From: an uncultured Clostridia bacterium | Lineage (GTDB): Bacteria > Bacillota > Clostridia > Oscillospirales > Acutalibacteraceae | Reading direction: 5' to 3' | Assembly: GCA_946628455.1 (NCBI GenBank) | Contig: CAMOWP010000068.1 | Span: 1-9,357 of the forward strand | DNA length: 9,357 nt | In this document: positions 6,989-9,357 of the stretch, one piece after another | Position numbering within the stretch: the first letter of the stretch is position 1 | Layout of the letters: every line of letters begins with the position of its first letter | Notes under the pieces: generated by a model | Database searches by the model: none | What the model was told of the DNA's origin: nothing | The model's input: only the letters and a program-made list of their open reading frames with translations | Translations under genes and position numbers: made by a program

Positions 6989-7016
6989 TTGAAATGATAA
7001 AAGATTATGTTATAAT
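6989..7016 (+). promoter_or_regulatory. Probable sigma-A promoter of the phosphatase-radical SAM operon
   Basis: TTGAAA (6989-6994) and TATAAT (7011-7016) are separated by 16 nt. Transcription would start near 7023, leaving only about 11 nt of leader before the ATG at 7034. It occupies nearly the whole 57-nt gap to the divergent murT, whose own promoter must overlap it. Confidence 0.65.
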
Positions 7017-7023
7017 TTTTGTG

Positions 7024-7029
7024 GGTGAT
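7024..7029 (+). promoter_or_regulatory. Ribosome binding site that sets the phosphatase start
   Basis: GGTGAT, complementary to the GGAGGTGATC region of the 16S anti-Shine-Dalgarno, lies 4 nt before the ATG at 7034. An in-frame TTG at 7019 lies between the -10 box and the likely transcription start, so it cannot be the start of this transcript. Confidence 0.6.
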
Positions 7030-7033
7030 AATT

Positions 7034-7798
7034 ATGCTTGATAAAATATGTGAAATAGTTAAACGCGCGGGAGAAATCTATAAAAGCGCAGGCAGCGACA
7101 AGGGCGTTGAGGAAAAGGGCTCGGCGGTGAATCTTGTTACTGCGTACGATAAAAAAATTCAGGATTTTCTTGAAGCACAGCTCAGAAAGCTTATACCTGA
7201 CGCAAAGTTCTTTGATGAAGAAGGGGAAGGCGACAACGTTCTGACAGACGGCTACTGCTTTATTATTGACCCGATTGACGGCACTACAAATTTTATAAAG
7301 GGCTTTCAGCACAGCGGAATCTCAGTTGGTCTTGCAAAGGACAGAGAGCTCGTTATCGGCGCCGTTCTTGACCCTGACCTTGATAATCTTTTCTATGCCG
7401 AAAAGGGAAAGGGCGCGTATCTTAACGGGGAGAGGATTCACGTTTCCGACTGTGATTTGCAGCACAGCCTTGCGCTGTTCGGAACCTGCCCGTATGAGCA
7501 TGAGCTTGCGCACAGAACGTTTGAGGTAACAGAGCAGGTGTTTTACAAGGCGCTTGAGGTAAGGCGTGGCGGCTCTGCGGCGCTTGATATATGCTACGTT
7601 GCAGCGGGCAAGGCGGATTTATATTATGAGTTTATTCTTCGCCCGTGGGACTGGGCAGGCGCAACGCTTATTTTAAATGAAGCGGGCGGCGTTGCTTCTG
7701 ATTGCGACGGAAACGCCCTCAGCGCGGATGAGATTAAATCCTACTGCTGCGGAAACACGAAAAATATCAAGGAATTTTATGAAATATACAAGTCTTAA
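7034..7798 (+). CDS. Inositol-monophosphatase-family phosphatase
   Basis: This 254-residue, Mg2+-dependent, Li+-sensitive-type phosphatase belongs to the family that includes inositol-1-phosphatase (SuhB), fructose-1,6-bisphosphatase relatives and 3',5'-bisphosphate nucleotidases. The metal-site motifs are present: acidic FFDEEGE (59-65), the family signature DPIDGTTNF (79-87, Asp79 and Asp82), and WDWAGATLILNEAGG from residue 205, with Asp206 as the third metal ligand. It has no signal peptide and is presumably cytoplasmic. The substrate cannot be fixed from sequence: inositol phosphate, another sugar phosphate or a nucleotide bisphosphate are all possible. The ATG at 7034 gives the usual family N-terminus (LDKICEIVKRAGEIYK). 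It is the first gene of a two-gene rightward operon and overlaps the radical SAM gene by 20 nt. Confidence 0.94.
   Translation: MLDKICEIVKRAGEIYKSAGSDKGVEEKGSAVNLVTAYDKKIQDFLEAQLRKLIPDAKFFDEEGEGDNVLTDGYCFIIDPIDGTTNFIKGFQHSGISVGLAKDRELVIGAVLDPDLDNLFYAEKGKGAYLNGERIHVSDCDLQHSLALFGTCPYEHELAHRTFEVTEQVFYKALEVRRGGSAALDICYVAAGKADLYYEFILRPWDWAGATLILNEAGGVASDCDGNALSADEIKSYCCGNTKNIKEFYEIYKS
7769..7773 (+). promoter_or_regulatory. Ribosome binding site that sets the radical SAM start
   Basis: AAGGA, within the last codons of the phosphatase gene, lies 5 nt before the ATG at 7779. It supports this start rather than a longer in-frame reading that begins at 7677 deep inside the phosphatase gene. Confidence 0.7.
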
Positions 7799-8648
7799 TT
7801 CATATCTCAAAAGCCGCTTCGGCTGTAAGGTTTACAAGCTTGCTCTTGACGGCGGCTTCACCTGCCCTAACAGAGACGGCACGCTCGGAACCCGCGGCTG
7901 TATCTTCTGCTCAGAGGGCGGCAGCGGCGATTTTGCCGGAGACAGAGCGCTTTCGGTAACGCAGCAGCTTGAAAGCGCAAAGGCGCTTGTGTCTGACAAG
8001 ATAAAGGACGGAAAATATATTGCGTATTTTCAGGCGTTCACAAACACCTACGCTCCCGTTTCAGAGCTGAGAGAAAAATATCTTGAAGCCGTTAATTCGC
8101 CCGACATCGTTGCGCTTTCTGTTGCAACGAGACCGGATTGCCTCGGCAATGACGTTGCGGCGCTGCTTGATGAAATTAATAAAATCAAGCCCGTTTTCGT
8201 TGAGCTCGGCTTGCAGACCATACACGAGAAAACAGCTGAATATATAAGGCGTGGCTACGCCCTTGACGTATACGACAGCGCTGTTGAAAAGCTTCACAAA
8301 ATCGGCGTGAACGTTGTTACTCACCTTATTATAGGTCTGCCGAATGAAACAAAAGAGGATATGCTCAAAAGCGTTGAATACGTCTGCCGCAAAACAGACG
8401 GAATAAAGCTTCAGCTTCTTCATATCCTTGAGGGCACGGACCTTGCCGAAGAATACAAAAAAGGAAAAGTGAAAACACTTTCCCTTGAGGAGTACGTTGA
8501 TATTATTAAAGACTGTGTTGAGCTAATCCCCGAAAACGTTGTTGTGCACAGGCTGACGGGAGACGGCGCAAAGAGGGATTTGATAGCTCCGCTCTGGTCA
8601 GCAGATAAAAAACGTGTTTTAAATGCAATCAATGCCGCATTAAATTAA
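7779..8648 (+). CDS. Radical SAM protein of the TIGR01212 (YtqA/YhcC) family
   Basis: This 289-residue protein binds a [4Fe-4S] cluster and S-adenosylmethionine and should generate a 5'-deoxyadenosyl radical. Its cysteines are spaced as in TIGR01212: Cys29 in TCPNRDG, then Cys41 and Cys44 in GCIFC, an 11-residue gap instead of the usual CxxxCxxC. Other family blocks follow: YFQAFTNTYAP, VALSVATRPDCL, ELGLQTIHEKTAEYIRRGY, VTHLIIGLPNET, and near the end HRLTGDGAKRDLIAPLWS. Length and domain order (SAM barrel plus a short C-terminal domain) match E. coli YhcC and Bacillus YtqA. The reaction of this family has not, to my knowledge, been firmly established; an RNA- or cofactor-modification role is a guess. 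The start overlaps the phosphatase gene by 20 nt, so translation is probably coupled. The gene ends at a strong hairpin. Confidence 0.94.
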   Translation: MKYTSLNSYLKSRFGCKVYKLALDGGFTCPNRDGTLGTRGCIFCSEGGSGDFAGDRALSVTQQLESAKALVSDKIKDGKYIAYFQAFTNTYAPVSELREKYLEAVNSPDIVALSVATRPDCLGNDVAALLDEINKIKPVFVELGLQTIHEKTAEYIRRGYALDVYDSAVEKLHKIGVNVVTHLIIGLPNETKEDMLKSVEYVCRKTDGIKLQLLHILEGTDLAEEYKKGKVKTLSLEEYVDIIKDCVELIPENVVVHRLTGDGAKRDLIAPLWSADKKRVLNAINAALN

Positions 8649-8678
8649 AATAAGCACCGGGAAAATCCGGTGCTTATT
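8649..8678. terminator. Bidirectional Rho-independent terminator
   Basis: A perfect 12-bp stem (AATAAGCACCGG and its complement) surrounds a 6-nt loop (8661-8666). It begins directly after the stop of the radical SAM gene and ends 1 nt before the stop codon of the convergent DHHW gene. The inner part is G:C-rich. The outer pairs are A:T, but the T-run is short and broken on both strands, so termination may be weaker than at 436-462. Confidence 0.8.
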
Positions 8679-8679
8679 A

Positions 8680-9357
8680 TTATGAAAACTTTGCTGAAAT
8701 TGATGTGTCGTTAAGGAACGTGTTTGCGTTGTAGAGCCAGAGTATATCCGTAACCGCTTCAACATCTATCGTATCCTGAAGCGTTTCGTTATAGTATCTC
8801 GGGTCAACGATTATTATGCTTCTGAAATACGGAAGCAGCATCGGAACAACGCTGTTTGCGTAGGAATCCTTGATAACTAAAAGAACTCTGCTGTTTTTAA
8901 CGCTTGTGTCAATTTTAATCTGAGAATAGTTTCCGCCGAAGAAAACGTCGTACTTGCTTTTTTCCTCAAGCTTTGAGGAATCGTAAAGCGAGGCGCTCTT
9001 TTTATTTTCGTCAACATAGTTTACAGCGTAAACAATTTCAGGCTCAAAAACAGGAATGCTGATTGTATCCCTGGCGCTGAAAATGCCTGAGGATGAGGCG
9101 AGCGTTCCTCTGAACTGCGTTGTAACGGGTAGGGTTGAATATTTGTAGCTGTTTGTATTCAGCTTCATTTCCTTCGCTATTTCCTTAAAAGCAATTTCTG
9201 CCGCCGCCGCAGTCCAGTGATGGTCCGTTTTATAGTAAAGCCTTTCAGGCTCCTTGTCCGCCTTGAGCGGGGTGCAAAGGTCAACGCAGCTGATTCCCTT
9301 AAGCTTTTTGTAAACCTCGTTAATCTGCTCGCTCTGATTTTCAACAGGCGCATTTTT
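8680..9357 (-). CDS. DHHW-family (AlgX/AlgJ-like SGNH) protein, C-terminal part, cut by the window edge
   Basis: The frame stays open from the stop at 8680 to the right edge, so at least 225 residues are encoded and the N-terminus is missing. The ATG at 9168 is internal, because conserved family sequence lies upstream of it. YYKTDHHWT is encoded around 9211-9237 (DHHW at 9214-9225) and names the family. VIKDSYANS follows, with the putative nucleophile Ser codon at 8863-8865, then a strand ending IIIVDPRYY. Ser with Asp-His is the SGNH arrangement seen in AlgJ/AlgX, which O-acetylate polysaccharides outside the membrane. In Firmicutes, DHHW proteins usually sit beside an MBOAT O-acyltransferase and are thought to serve O-acylation of wall or capsule polymers. 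Such a partner would lie beyond 9357. Substrate and any signal anchor cannot be seen. It converges on the radical SAM gene and shares its terminator. Confidence 0.88.
   Translation of the reverse strand, partial: KNAPVENQSEQINEVYKKLKGISCVDLCTPLKADKEPERLYYKTDHHWTAAAAEIAFKEIAKEMKLNTNSYKYSTLPVTTQFRGTLASSSGIFSARDTISIPVFEPEIVYAVNYVDENKKSASLYDSSKLEEKSKYDVFFGGNYSQIKIDTSVKNSRVLLVIKDSYANSVVPMLLPYFRSIIIVDPRYYNETLQDTIDVEAVTDILWLYNANTFLNDTSISAKFS

Noticed and set aside
7677..7778. 34-residue N-terminal extension of the radical SAM protein
   Set aside because: It lies inside the phosphatase gene. The family N-terminus (YTSLNSYLKSRFG) begins at the ATG at 7779, which has AAGGA upstream.
8061..8423. 120-residue leftward reading frame opposite the radical SAM gene
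   Set aside because: It is antisense to conserved radical SAM motifs and has no independent evidence.

Overview
The window looks like chromosomal DNA from a Gram-positive Clostridia member, most like the gut Ruminococcaceae/Oscillospiraceae. The grounds are moderate GC, GGAGG-type ribosome binding sites, a murT-gatD pair (lipid II amidation, typical of Gram-positives), a lysine-rich surface-protein tail with a fibronectin-III-like repeat, and a DHHW-family SGNH protein. This assignment rests on gene content and recalled protein resemblance, not on a database search.

Layout, left to right. (1) 2-433 (+): the C-terminal end of a surface or secreted protein, ending at a strong bidirectional hairpin terminator (436-462). 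(2) 469-4921 (-): a tight four-gene operon read right to left. It contains a small S26-type serine peptidase, a one-piece ABC exporter, a cytoplasmic glycoside hydrolase family 2 (GH2) enzyme and a cytoplasmic cyclophilin. A promoter at 4954-4981 precedes it, the first junction overlaps by 1 nt, and the next gaps are 1 and 13 nt. (3) 4986-6976 (-): murT and gatD, overlapping, which together make lipid II isoglutaminyl synthase. (4) 6977-7033: a 57-nt divergent promoter region. (5) 7034-8648 (+): an inositol-monophosphatase-family phosphatase and a TIGR01212-type radical SAM protein, overlapping by 20 nt and closed by a second bidirectional hairpin (8649-8678). (6) 8680-9357 (-): the C-terminal part of a DHHW-family protein that runs off the right edge.

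How the genes work together. MurT activates the D-Glu carboxylate of lipid II and GatD supplies ammonia from glutamine. The peptidase and exporter genes are translationally coupled. They resemble the maturation and export half of peptide (RiPP-like) loci, with the stand-alone peptidase perhaps replacing the C39 peptidase domain that many peptide exporters carry. No precursor peptide or modifying enzyme is in the window, so this is a hypothesis. The GH2 and cyclophilin genes are co-transcribed with them, but a functional link is not shown. The remaining genes look like housekeeping or cell-envelope genes. No intergenic stretch exceeds 70 bases. I saw no tRNA, rRNA, CRISPR array, insertion sequence or riboswitch.
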